Source: Meconema thalassinum (Eukaryota > Arthropoda > Insecta > Orthoptera > Tettigoniidae). From it: DNA of 64,000 nt. Shown here piece by piece: positions 50,113 through 62,400 of this stretch; the stretch's first letter is position 1; the number at the start of each line of letters is the position of its first letter. The notes beneath the pieces were generated by a model that ran no database searches, was not told the DNA's origin, and worked only from the letters and a program-made list of their open reading frames with translations. The position numbers were made by a program, and so were the translations under genes. The stretch lies in NCBI GenBank assembly GCA_946902985.2, contig OX336392.1, positions 18,636,716 to 18,700,715 on the forward strand, written 5' to 3'.

Positions 50113-52585
50113 AGGCTCCCCTTGTGATTTAGGCTCAGGCTCCTCTTGGGAAATAGACCCAGGCTTCTCTTGGGACTTAGACACAGACTCCTCTTGGGAC
50201 TTAGGCTCTGGCTCCTCTTGGGACTAAGACCCAGGCACCTCATGGGACTTAGACTCAGACTCCTCTTGGGAATTAGACTCAGGCTCCTCTTGGGACTTAG
50301 GCCCAGGCTCCTCATGGGACACAGACCCAGGCTCCTCTTGGGACATAGACCCAGACTCCTCTTGGGACTTAGACTCAGGCTCCTCTTGGGACTTAGACCC
50401 AGGCTCTTCTTGGGACATAGACTCAGACTCCTCTTGGGCCTTAGACTCAGGCTCCTTTTGGGACTTTGACTCAGGCTCCACTTGGGACAAAGACACAGGC
50501 TCCTGTTGGGACTTTGACCCAGGCTCCTCTTGGGACTTAGACCCAGGCTCCTCATGGGACTTAGACCCAGACTTCTCTTGGGACTTAGACTCAGGCTCCT
50601 CTTTGGACATTGACTCAGGCTCCACTTGGGACACAGACTCAGGCTCCTCTTGGGACATAGACCCAGGCTCCTCTTGGGACTTAGACTCAGGCTTCTCTTG
50701 GGAAACAGAACAAGACTCCTCTTGGGACTTGGACTAAGACTCCCCTTGGGACTTAGACTCAGGCTCCTCTTGGGACTTAGACTCAGGATCCTCTTGGGAC
50801 TTTGACTCAGGCTCCTCTTGGGAAACAGACCCAGGCTCCTCTTGGGACTTAGACTCAGACTCCTCTTGGGAAATAGACTCAGGCTCCTCTTGGGACTTAG
50901 ACTCCTCTTGGGACTTAGACACAGGCTCCTCTTGGGTTTTGACTCAGGCTCCACATGGAACACAGGCCCAGGCTCCCCTTGGGACTTAGACTCAGACTCC
51001 TCTTGGGACTTAGAATCATGCTCCTCTTGGGACTTAGACTCAGGCTCCTCTTGGGACTTAGACTCAGGATCCTCTTGGGACTTAGACTCAGGCTCCTCTT
51101 GGGAAACAGACCCAGGCTCCTCTTGGGACTTAGACTCAGACTCTTCTTGGGAAATAGACTCAGGCTCCTCTTGGGACTTAGACTCCTCTTGGGACTTAGA
51201 CCCAGGCTCCTCTGGGGACTTAGACTCAGACTCCTCTTGGGACTAAAACTCAGACTCCTCTTGGGACTTAGTCTCAGGCTCCTCTTGGGACTTAGACCCA
51301 GGCTCCTCTTGGGACTTAGACTCAGACTCCTCTTGGGACTTAGACTCAGACTCCTCTTGGGACTTAAACTCAGACTCCCCTTGGGATTTAGACTCAGGCT
51401 CCTCTTGGGACTTAGACCCAGGCTCCTCTTGGGACTTAGATTCAGACTCCTCTTGGGACTTAGACACAGGCTCCTCTTGGGACACAGACTCAGACTCCTC
51501 TTGGGACACAGACTCAGACTCCTCTTGGGAATTAGACTCTGGCTCCTCTTGGGACATAGGCTCAGGCTCCTCTTGGGACACAGACCCAGGCTCCTCTGAG
51601 GACATAGACCGAGACTCCTCTTTGGACTTAGACTCAGGCTCCTCTTGGGACTTAGACCCAGGTTCATCTTGGGACACAGATACAGGCTCAACTTGGGACA
51701 TACACACAGGCTCCCTTTGGGACTTAGACTCAGGCTCCTCTTGGGACAAAGACCCAGGCTCCTCTTGGGACATTGGCTCAGGCTCCTCTTGGAACACAGA
51801 CCCAGGCTCCTCTTGGGACTTAGAACCAGGCTCCTCTTGGGACTTAGGCTCAGACTCCTCTTGGGACATAGACAAAGGCTCCTCTTGGGACTCAGACTCA
51901 GGCTCCTCTTGGGACAAAGACCCAGGCTCCTCTTGGGACATAGACCCAGGCTCCTCTTGGGACTTAGACTCAGCCTCCACTTGGGACATAGACTCAGGCT
52001 CCCTTTGGGACCTAGGCTCAGGCTCCTCTTGGGAAATAAACCCAGGCTCCCCTTGGGTCATACACCCAGGCTCCCTTTGGGACTTTGACTCAGGCTCCTC
52101 TTGGGACATAAACCCAGGCTCCTCTTGTGACATACACACAGGCTCCCTTTGGGACTTAGACTCAGGCTCCACTGGGGACATAGACTCAGGCTCCCTTTGG
52201 GACTTAGACTCAGGCTCCTCTTGGGACTTAGACCCAGGCTCTTCTTGGAACTTAGATTCAGACTCCTCTTGGGACTTAGACTCAGGCTCCTCTTTGGATT
52301 TGACTCAGGTTCCACTTGGGACACAGACTCAGGCTCCTCTTGGGAAACAGACCCAGACTCTTCTTGGGACTTGGACTCAGGCTCCCCTTGGGACTTAGAG
52401 TCAGACTCCTCTTGGGACTTAGACCCAAGCTCCTCTTGGGAATTAGACTCAGGCTCCACTTGGGACGTAGACTCAGGCTCCTCTTGGGACTTTGACTCAG
52501 GCTCCACATGGGACACAGACCCAGGCTCCTCTTGGGACATAGACTCAGACTCCTCTTGGGACATAGACTCAGGCTCCTCTTGGGA

Positions 52586-52641
52586 GGGGCCGATAACCTC
52601 GATGTTAGGCCCCTTAAAACAACAATTATCATCATCATCAT
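52586..52641 (+). mobile_element. Short retroelement 3' end in the minisatellite, copy 2
   Basis: Near-identical to 49969-50025 and at the same distance from the next linker, so it was duplicated together with the array block rather than inserted twice. Confidence 0.6.
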
Positions 52642-52684
52642 CCTCTTGGGACACAGACCCAGGCTCCTCTTGGGACTTAGACTC

Positions 52685-52730
52685 ATGGTCCGTGAGGAAG
52701 TGGTGCAATCTTATTTGACTCTGCCAGTTA
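52685..52730. repeat. Minisatellite linker, copy 2
   Basis: As copy 1, with TGGTGCAATC and GCCAGTTAGG variants, shared with copy 6. Confidence 0.85.
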
Positions 52731-55700
52731 GGCTCCCCTTGTGACTTAGGCTCAGGCTCCTCTTGGGAAATCGACCCAGGCTTCTCTTGGGACTTAGACT
52801 CAGACTCCTCTTGGGACTTAGACTCTGGCTCCTCTTGGGACTAAGACCCAGGTACCTCATGGGACTTAGACTCAGACTCCTCTTGGGAATTAGACTCAGG
52901 CTCCTCTTGGGACTTAGGCCCAGGCTCCTCATGGGACACAGACCCAGGCTCCTCTTGGGACATAGACCCAGACTCCTCTTGGGACTTAGACTCAGGCTCC
53001 TCTTGGGACTTAGACCCAGGCTCTTCTTGGGACTTAGACTCAGACTCCTCTTGGGCCTTAGACTCAGACTCCTCTTGGGACTTTGACTCAGGCTCCACTT
53101 GGGACAAAGACCCAGGTTCCTGTTGGGACTTTGACCCAGGCTCCTCTTGGGACTTAGACCCAGGCTCCTCATGGCACTTAGACTCAGACTTCTCTTGGGA
53201 CTTAGACTCAGGCTCCTCTTTGGACATTGACTCAGGCTCCACTTGGGACACAGACTCAGGCTCCTCTTGGGACATAGACCCAGGCTCCTCTTGGGACTTA
53301 GACTCAGGCTCCTCTTGGGAAACAAAACAAGACTCCTCTTGGGACTTGGACAAAAGCCCCCTTGGGACCTAGACTCAGGCACCTCTTGGGACTTAGACTC
53401 AGGCTCCTCTTGGGAAACAGACCCAGGCTCCTCTTGGGACTTAGACTCAGACTCCTCTTGGGAAATAGACTCAGGCTCCTCTTGGGACTTAGACTCCTCT
53501 TGGGACTTAGACACAGGCTCCTCTTGGGTCTTTGACTCAGGCTCCACATGGAACACAGGTCCAGGCTCCCCTTGGGACTTAGACTCAGACTCCTCTTGGG
53601 ACTTTAACTCAGACTCCTCTTGGGACTTAGTCTCAGGCTCCTCTTAGGAATTAGACCCAGGCTCCTCTTGGGACTTAGACTCAGACTCCTCTTGGGACTT
53701 AGACTCAGACTCCTCTTGGGACTTAAACTCAGACTCCTCTTGGGATTTAGACTCAGGCTCCTCTTTGGACTTAGACCCAGGCTCCTCTTGGGACTTTGAC
53801 TCAGACTCCTCTTGGGACTTAGACTCAGACTCCTCTTGGGACTTAAACTCAGGCTCCTCTTGGGACTCAGACTCAGACTCCTCTTGGGACTTAGATCCAG
53901 GCTCCTCTTGGGACTTAGACCCAGGCTCCTCTTGGGACTTAGACTCAGGCTCCTCTTGGGACTTAGACCCAGGCTCCTCTTGGGACTTAGACCCAGGCTC
54001 CTCTTGGGATTTAGACTCAGACTCCTCTTGGGACACAGACTCAGACTCCACTTGGGACACAGACTCAGACTCCTCTTGGGACTTAGGCCCAGGCTCCTCT
54101 TGGGACTTAGGCCCAGGCTCCTCTTGGGACACAGACTCAGGCTCCTCTTGGGACTTAGACTCAGGCTCCTCTTGGGACTTAGACTCAGGCTCCTCTTGGG
54201 ACGTAGACTCAGGCTCCTCTTGGGACTTAGACTCAGGCTCCTCTTGCGACACAGACTCAGGCTCCTCTTGGGACTTAGACCCAGGCTCCTCTTGGGACTT
54301 AGACTCAGACTCCTCTTGGGACTTAGACTCAGTCTCCTCTTGGGACACAGACTCAGACTCCTCTTGGGACACAAACTCAGACTACTCTTGGGACTTAGAC
54401 TCAGACTCCTCTTGGGACTTAGACTCAGGCTCCTCTTGGGACTTTGGCTCAGGCTCCCCTTGGGACTTAGACTCAGGCTCCTCTTGGGACTTAGACCCAG
54501 GCTCCTCTTGGGACTTAGACTCAGGCTCCTCTTGGGACTTAGACTCTGGGTCCTCTTGGGACTTAGACCCAGGCTCCTCTTGGGACTTAGACTCAGGCTC
54601 CTCTTGGGACTTAGACTCAGGCTCCTCTTGCGACACAGACTCAGGCTTCACTTGGGACTTAAACACAGGCTCCTCTTGGGACTTAGACTCAGACTCCTCT
54701 TGGGACTTAGACTCAGTCTCCTCTTGGGGCACAGACTCAGACTCCTCTTGGGACACAGACTCAGACTCCTCTTGGGACTTAGACTCAGACTCCTCTTGGG
54801 ACTTAGACTCAGGCTCCTCTTGGGACGTAGACTCAGGCTCCTCTTGGGACTTAGACTCAGGCTCCTCATGCGACACAGACTCAGGCTCCTCTTGGGACTT
54901 AGACCCAGGCTCTTCTTGGGACTTAGACTCTGACTCCTCTTGGGACTTAGACTCAGGCTCCTCTTGGGACACAGACCCAGGCTCCACTTGGGACACAGAC
55001 TCAGGCTCCTCTTGGTACTTAGACGCAGGCTCCTCTTGGGACTTAGATTCAGGCTCCTCTTGGGACGTGGAATCAGACTCCTCTTGGGCCTTAGATTCAG
55101 GCTCCTCTTAGGACTCAAACAGAGGCTCCTCTTGGTACTTAGACACAGGCTTCTCTTGGGACTTAGACTCAGGCTCCACTTGGGACATAGACACAGGCTC
55201 CCTTTGGGACTTAGGTTCAGGCTCCTCTTGGCACATAGACCCAGGCTCCTCTTGGGACATACACCCAGGCTCCCTTTGGGACTTAGACTCAGGCTCCTCT
55301 TGGGACTTAGACACAGGCTCCTATTCGCACGTAGACACAGACTCCTCTGGGTAAATGTCTAAGGCTCCTCTCGGGACTTAAACTCAGGCTCCTCTTGGGA
55401 CTTAGACTCAGACTCCTCTTGGGACTTATACTCAGGCTCCTCATGGGATTTAGACAGGCTCCAATTGGGACATAGACACAGGCTCCCCTTGGGAATTAAA
55501 CACAGGCTCCTCTTGGTACTTAGACAAAGGCTCCTCTTGGGACTTAGACACAGGCTCCACTTGGGACATAGACTCAGGTTCCCTTTGGGACTTAAACTCA
55601 GGTTTCAATTGGGACATAGACTCAGGCTCCATTTGGGACAGACTCAGGCTCCTCTTGAGACTTAGACCCAGGCTCCCTTTGGGACTTAGACTCACGCTCC

Positions 55701-55981
55701 TCTTGGGACATAGACCCAATCTCCTCTTGGGACTTAGACTCAGGCTCCCCTTTGGACATAGACCCAGGCTCCTCTTGGGACTTAGACTCAGGCTCGTCTT
55801 GGAACTTAGACTCAGACTCTTCTTGGGAGTTAGACTCAGGCTCCTCTTGGGACCTTGACTCAGGCTCCACTTGGGACACAAACCCAGGCTCCGCTTGGGA
55901 CATAGACTCAGACGCCTCTTGGGACTTAGACGCTGGCTCCTCTTGGGACACAGACCCAGGCTCCTCTTGGGACTTAGACTC

Positions 55982-56027
55982 ATGGTCTGTGAGGAAGTGT
56001 TGCAAACTTATTTGACTGTGTCAGTCA
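55982..56027. repeat. Minisatellite linker, copy 3
   Basis: Variant TGGTCTGTGAGG and TGCAAACTTATTTGACTGTG, shared with copy 7. Confidence 0.85.
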
Positions 56028-56791
56028 GGCTCCCCTTGTGACTAAGGCTCAGGCTCCTCTTGGAAAATAGACCCAGGCTCCTCCTGGGACTTAGACGCAG
56101 ACTCCTCTTGGGACATAGACTCAGGCTCCCCTTGGGAAACAGACCCAGGCCCCTCTTGGTACTTAGGCTCAGGCTCCTCTTGGGACATAGACCAAAGCTC
56201 CTCTTGGGACTCAGATTCAGGCTCCCTTTGGGACTTACACTCAGGCTCCTCTTGGGACATAGACCTAAGCTCCTCTTGGGACTTAGACTCAGGCTCGACT
56301 TGGGACATAGACTAAGGCTCCCTTTGGGACGTAGGCTCAGGCTCCTCTTGGGACATAAACCCAGGCTCCTCTTGGGATATACATCCAGGCTCCCTTTGGG
56401 ACTTACTCAGGCTCCACTTGGGACATAGACTCAGGCTCCCTATGGGACTTAGACTCAGGCTGCTCTTGAGACTTAGACCCAGGCTCCCTTTGGGACTTAG
56501 AATCAGGCTCATCTTGGGACATAGACCCAGGCTCCCTTTGGGACTTAAGACTCAGGCCCCTCTTGGGTCATAGACCCAAGCTCCTCTTAGGACTTAGACT
56601 CAGGCTCCACTTGGGACATAGACCCAGGCTCCTCTCGGGACTTAGACTCAGGCTCCTCTTGGAACTTAGACTCAGGCTCCTATTTGACTTAGAACCAGAC
56701 TCCTTTTGGAACAAAGACTCAGACTCCTCTTAGGACTTAGACTCAGGCTCCTCTTGGGACACAGACCCAGGCTCCTCTTGGGAATTAGACT

Positions 56792-56837
56792 CATGGTCCG
56801 TGAGGAAGTGTTGCAATCTTATTTGACTCTGTCAGTC
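56792..56837. repeat. Minisatellite linker, copy 4
   Basis: Present here but missing at the matching place in block B, where sequence near 63484 jumps over about 160 bp. Confidence 0.85.
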
Positions 56838-58804
56838 AGGCTCCCCTTGTGAGTTAGGCTCAGTCTACTCTTGGGAAATTGACCCAGGCTCCTCTTGGGA
56901 CATAGACTCAGACTCCTCTTGGGACTTAAACCAGGCACCTCATGGGACTTAGACTCAGACTCCTCTTGGGAATTAGACTCTGGCTCCTCTTGGGACATAG
57001 GCTCAGGCTCCTCTTGGGACACAGACCCAGGCTCCTCTTGGGACATAGACCCAGACTCCTCTTGGGACTTAGACTCAGGCTCCTCTTGGGACTTAGACCC
57101 AGGCTCCTCTTGGGACTTGGACTCAGACTCCTCTTGGACCTTAGACTCAGGCTCCTCTTGGGACTTTGACACAGGCTCCACTTGGGACAAAGACCCTGGC
57201 TCCTGTTGGGACTTAGACTCAGACACCTCTTGGGACTTAGACTCAGGCTCCTCTTGGCACACAGACCCAGGCTCCTGATGGGACTTTGACGCAGGCTCCT
57301 CTTGGGACTTAGACCCAGGCTCCTCATGGGACTTAGACTCAGACTCCTCTTGGGACTTAGACTCAGGCTCCCCTTTGGATTTTGACTAAGGCTCCACTTG
57401 AGACACAGACTCAGGCTCTTCTTGGGACAAAGACCCAGGCTCCTCTTGGGACTTAGACTCAGGCTCCTCTTGGGACTTAGACTCAGGCTCCTCTTGGGAA
57501 ACAGACCCAGAATCCTCTTGGGACTTGGACTCAGCCTCCCCTTGGGACTTAGACCCAGAATCCTCTTGGGACTTAGACTCAAGCTCCTCTTGGGACTTAG
57601 ACTCAGGCTCCTCTTGGGAAACAGACCCAGGCCCCTCTTGGGACTTAGACTCAGACTCCTCTTGGGAAATAGGCTCAGGCTCCTCTTGGGACTTATACTC
57701 AGACTCCTCTTGGGAAATAGACTCAGGCTCCTCTTGGGACTTTGACTCAGGCTCCACTTGGGACACAGGCACAGGCTCCTCTTGGGACTTTGACTCAGGC
57801 TCCAATTGGAACACAGGCACAGGCTCCTCTTGGGACTTTGACTCAGGCTCCACTTGGAACACAGGCCCAGGCTCCTCTTGGGACTTTGACTCAGGCTCCA
57901 CTTGGGACACAGACCCAGGCTCCTCTTGGGACTTAGACTCAGGCTCCCCTTGGGACCTTGACTGAGGCTCCACTTGGGACACAGACTCAAGCTCCTCTTG
58001 GGACTTAGAATCAGACTCCTCTTGGGACTTAGACCCAGGCTCCTCTTGGGACATAGACACAGACTCCTCTTGGGACACAGGCCCAGGCTCCTCTTGCGAC
58101 ACAGACTCAAGCTCCTCTTGGGACTTAGACTCAGGCTCCTCTTGGGACGTGGAATCAGACTCCTCTTGTGCCTTAGATTCAGGCTCCTCTTGGGAATTAA
58201 ACAGAGGCTCCTCTTGGTACTTAGACACAGGCTTCTCTTGGGACTTAGACTTAGACCCCTCGTGGGACTTAGACTCAGAGTCCTCTTGGGACTTAAATTC
58301 AGACTCCTCTTGGGACTTACACTCAGGCTCCTCTTGGGACTTAGACCCAGGCTCCTCTTGGGACTTAGACTCAGGCTCCTCTTGGAACTTAGACTAAGAC
58401 TCCTCTTGGGACTTAAAACTCAGGCTCCTCTTGGGACTTAGACCCAGGCTCCTCTTGGGACTTAGACTCAGGCTCCTCTTGGGACTTAGACTAAGACTCC
58501 TCTTGGGACTTAGACTCAGACTCCTCTTGGGACTTAGACCCAGGCTCCTCTTGGGACTTAACCCAGGCTCCCCTTGGGACTTAGACTCAGGCTCCTCTTG
58601 GGACTTAGACCCAGGCTCCTCTTGGGACTTAGACCCAGGCTCCTTTTGGGACTTAGACTCAGACTCCTCTTGGGACTCAGACTCAGGCTCCTCTTGGGAC
58701 TTAGACCCAGGCTCCTCTTGCGACACGGACTCAGGCTACCCTTGGGACTTAGACTCAGGCTTCTCTTGGGACTTTGACTCAGGCTCCTCTTGGGACTTAG
58801 ACTC

Positions 58805-58850
58805 ATGGTCCGTGAGGAAGTGTTGCAATCTTATTTGACTGTGTCAGTCA
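58805..58850. repeat. Minisatellite linker, copy 5
   Basis: TGGTCCGTGAGGAAGTGTTG with GACTGTGTCAGTC. Confidence 0.85.
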
Positions 58851-59424
58851 GGCTCCCCTTTTGAGTTAGGCTCAGTCTCCTCTTGGGAAATAGAACCGGG
58901 CTCCTCTTGGGACATAGACTAAGACTCCTCTTGGGACTTAGAACCAGGCACCTCATGGGACTTAGACTCAGACTCCTCTTGGGAATTAGACTCTGGCTCC
59001 TCTTGGGACATAGGCTCAGGCTCCTCTTGGGACACAGACCCAGGCTCCTCTGAGGACATAGACCCAGACTCCTCTTTGGACTTAGACTCAGGCTCCTCTT
59101 GGGACTTAGACCCAGGTTCATCTTGGGACACAGATACAGGCTCAACTTGGGACATACACACAGGCTCCCTTTGGGACTTAGACTCAGGCTCCTCTTGGGA
59201 CAAAGACCCAGGCTCCTCTTGGGACATAGGCTCAGGCTCCTCTTGGGACACAGACCCAGGCTCCTCTTGGGACTTAGAACCAGGCTCCTCTTGGGACTTA
59301 GGCTCAGACTCCTCTTGGGACATAGACAAAGGCTCCTCTTGGGACTCAGACTCAGGCTCCTCTTGGGACAAAAACCCAGGCTCCTCTTGGGACATAGACC
59401 CAGGCTCCTCTTGGGACTTAGACT

Positions 59425-59471
59425 CATGGTCCGTGAGGAAGTGGTGCAATCTTATTTGACTCTGCCAGTTA
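59425..59471. repeat. Minisatellite linker, copy 6
   Basis: Same variants as copy 2, 6.74 kb away. Confidence 0.85.
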
Positions 59472-62400
59472 GGCTCCCCTTGTGACTTAGGCTCAGGCTC
59501 CTCTTGGGAAATAGACCCAGGCTTCTCTTGGGACTTAGACTCAGACTCCTCTTGGGACTTAGACTCTGGCTCCTCTTGGGACTAAGACCCAGGCACCTCA
59601 TGGGACTTAGACTCAGACTCCTCTTGGGACTTAGACTCAGGCTCCTCTTGGGACTTAGACCCAGGCTCTTCTTGGGACATAGACTCAGACTCCTCTTGGG
59701 CCTTAGACTCAGACTCCTCTTGGGACTCCGACTCAGGCTCCACTTGGGACAAAGACCCAGGTTCCTGTTGGGACTTTGACCCAGGCTCCTCTTGGGACTT
59801 AGACCCAGGCTCCTCATGGCACTTAGACTCAGACTTCTCTTGGGACTTAGACTCAGGCTCCTCTTTGGACATTGACTCAGGCTCCACTTGGGACACAGAC
59901 TCAGGCTCCTCTTGGGACATAGACCCAGGCTCCTCTTGGGACTTAGACTCAGGCTCCTCTTGGGAAACAAAACAAGACTCCTCTTGGGACTTGGACTAAG
60001 GCTCCCCTTGGGACTTAGACTCAGGCACCTCTTGGGACTTAGACTCAGGCTCCTCTTGGGAAACAGACGCAGGCTCCTCTTGGGACTTAGACTCAGACTC
60101 CTCTGGGGAAATAGACTCAGGCTGCTCTTGGGACTTAGACTCCTCTTGGGACTTAGACACAGGATCCTCTTGGGTCTTTGACTCAGGCTCCACGTGGAAC
60201 ACAGGCCCAAGCTCCCCTTGGGACTTAGACTCAGACTCCTCTTGGGACTTTAACTCAGACTCCTCTTGGGACTTAGTCTCAGGCTCCTCTTAGGAATTAG
60301 ACCCAGGCTCCTCTTGGGACTTAGACTCAGACTCCTTTTGGGACTTAGACTCAGACTCCTCTTGGGACTTAAACTCAGACTCCTCTTGGGATTTAGACTC
60401 AGGCTCCCCTTTGGACTTAGACCCAGGCTCCTCTTGGGACTTAGATTCAGGCTCCTCTTGGGACTTAGACTCAGACTCCTCTTGGGACTTAAACTCAGGC
60501 TCCTCTTGGGACTTAGGCTCAGACTCCTCTTGGGACTTAGATCCAGGCTCCTCTTGGGACTTAGACCCAGGCTCCTCTTGGGACTTAGACTCAGGCTCCT
60601 CTTGGGTTTTAGACCCAGGCTCCTCTTGGGACTTAGACCCAGGCTCCTCTTGGGACTTAGACTCAGACTCCTCTTGGGACACAGACTCAGACTCCACTTG
60701 GGACACAGACTCAGACTCCTCTTGGGACTTAGGCCCAGGCTCCTCTTGGGACTTAGGCCCAGGCTCCTCTTGGGACACAGACTCAGGCTCCTCTTGGGAC
60801 TTAGACCCAGGCTCCTCTTGGGACTTAGACTCAGGCTCCTCTTGGGACTTAGACTCAGGCTCCTCTTGGGACTTAGACTCAGGCTCCTCTTGGGACGTAG
60901 ACTCAGGCTCCTCTTGGGACTTAGACTCAGGCTCCTCTTGCGACACAGACTCAGGCTCCTCTTGGGACTTAGACCCAGGCTCCTCTTGGGACTTAGACTC
61001 AGACTCCTCTTGGGACTTAGACTCAGTCTCCTCTTGGGACACAGACTCAGACTCCTCTTGGGACACAGACTCAGACTCCTCTTGGGACTTAGACTCAGAC
61101 TCCTCTTGGGACTTAGACTCAGGCTCCTCTTGGGACTTTGGCTCAGGCTCCCCTTGGGACTTAGACTCAGGCTCCTCTTGGGACTTAGACCCAGGCTCCT
61201 CTTGGGACTTAGACTCAGGCTCCTCTTGGGACTTAGACTCTGGGTCCTCTTGTGACTTAGACCCAGGCTCCTCTTGGGACTTAGACTCAGGCTCCTCTTG
61301 GGACTTAGACTCAGGCTCCTCTTGCGACACAGACTCAGGCTCCACTTGGGACTTACATCCAGGCTCCTCTTGGGACTTAGACTCAGACTCCTCTTGGGAC
61401 TTAGACTCAGTCTCCTCTTGGGACACAGACTCAGACTCCTCTTGGGACACAGACTCAGACTTCTCTTGGGACTTAGACACAGACTCCTCTTGGGACTTAG
61501 ACTCAGGCTCCTCTTGGGACTTAGACTCAGGCTCCTCTTGCGACACAGACTCAGGCTCCTCTTGGGACTTAGACCCAGGCTCTTCTTGGGACTTAGACTC
61601 TGACTCCTGTTGGGACTTAGACTCAGGCTCCTCTTGGGACACAGACCCAGGCTCCACTTGGGACACAGACTCAGGCTCCTCTTGGTACTTAGACACAGGC
61701 TGCTCTTGGGACTTAGATTCAGGCTCCTCTTGGGACGTGGAATCAGACTCCTCTTGGGCCTTAGATTCAGGCTCCTCTTGGGACTTAAACAGAGGCTCCT
61801 CTTGGTACTTAGACACAGGCTTCTCTTGGGACTTAGACTCAGGCTCCACTAGGGACATAGACTCAGGCTCCCTTTGGGACTTAGGTTCAGGCTCCTCTTG
61901 GGACATAGACCCAGGCTCCTCTTGGGACATACAACCAGGCTCCCTTTGGGACTTAGACTCAGGCTCCTCTTGGGACTTAGACACAGGCTCCTATTCGCAC
62001 GTAGACACAGACTCCTCTGGGTAAATGTCTAAGGCTCCTCTCGGGACTTAAACTCAGGCTCCTCTTGGGACTTAGACTCAGACTCCTCTTGGGACTTATA
62101 CTCAGGCTCCTCTTGGGATTTAGACAGGCTCCAATTGGGACATAGACACAGGCTCCCCTTGGGACTTAAACACAGGCTCCTCTTGGTACGTAGACAAAGG
62201 CTCCTCTTGGGACTTAGACACAGGCTCCACTTGGGACATAGACTCAGGCTCCCTTTGGGACTTAGACTCAGGTTCCAATTGGGACATAGACTCAGGCTCC
62301 ATTAGGGACAGACTCAGGCTCCTCTTGAGACTTAGACCCAGGCTCCCTTTGGGACTTAGACTCACGCTCCTCTTGGGACATAGACCCAAGCTCCTCTTGG

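Larger units (their letters stand above)
52731..57400. repeat. Higher-order block A of the minisatellite
   Basis: Corresponds to 59472-64000 with an offset of 6.65-6.74 kb. Shared markers are linker copies, the odd AGGACTCAAACAGAGG/GGACTTAAACAGAGG unit (55111/61785), the TATTCGCACGTAGACACAGA segment (55322/61992) and the TCTTAGGAATTAGACCC unit (53642/60289). Confidence 0.8.
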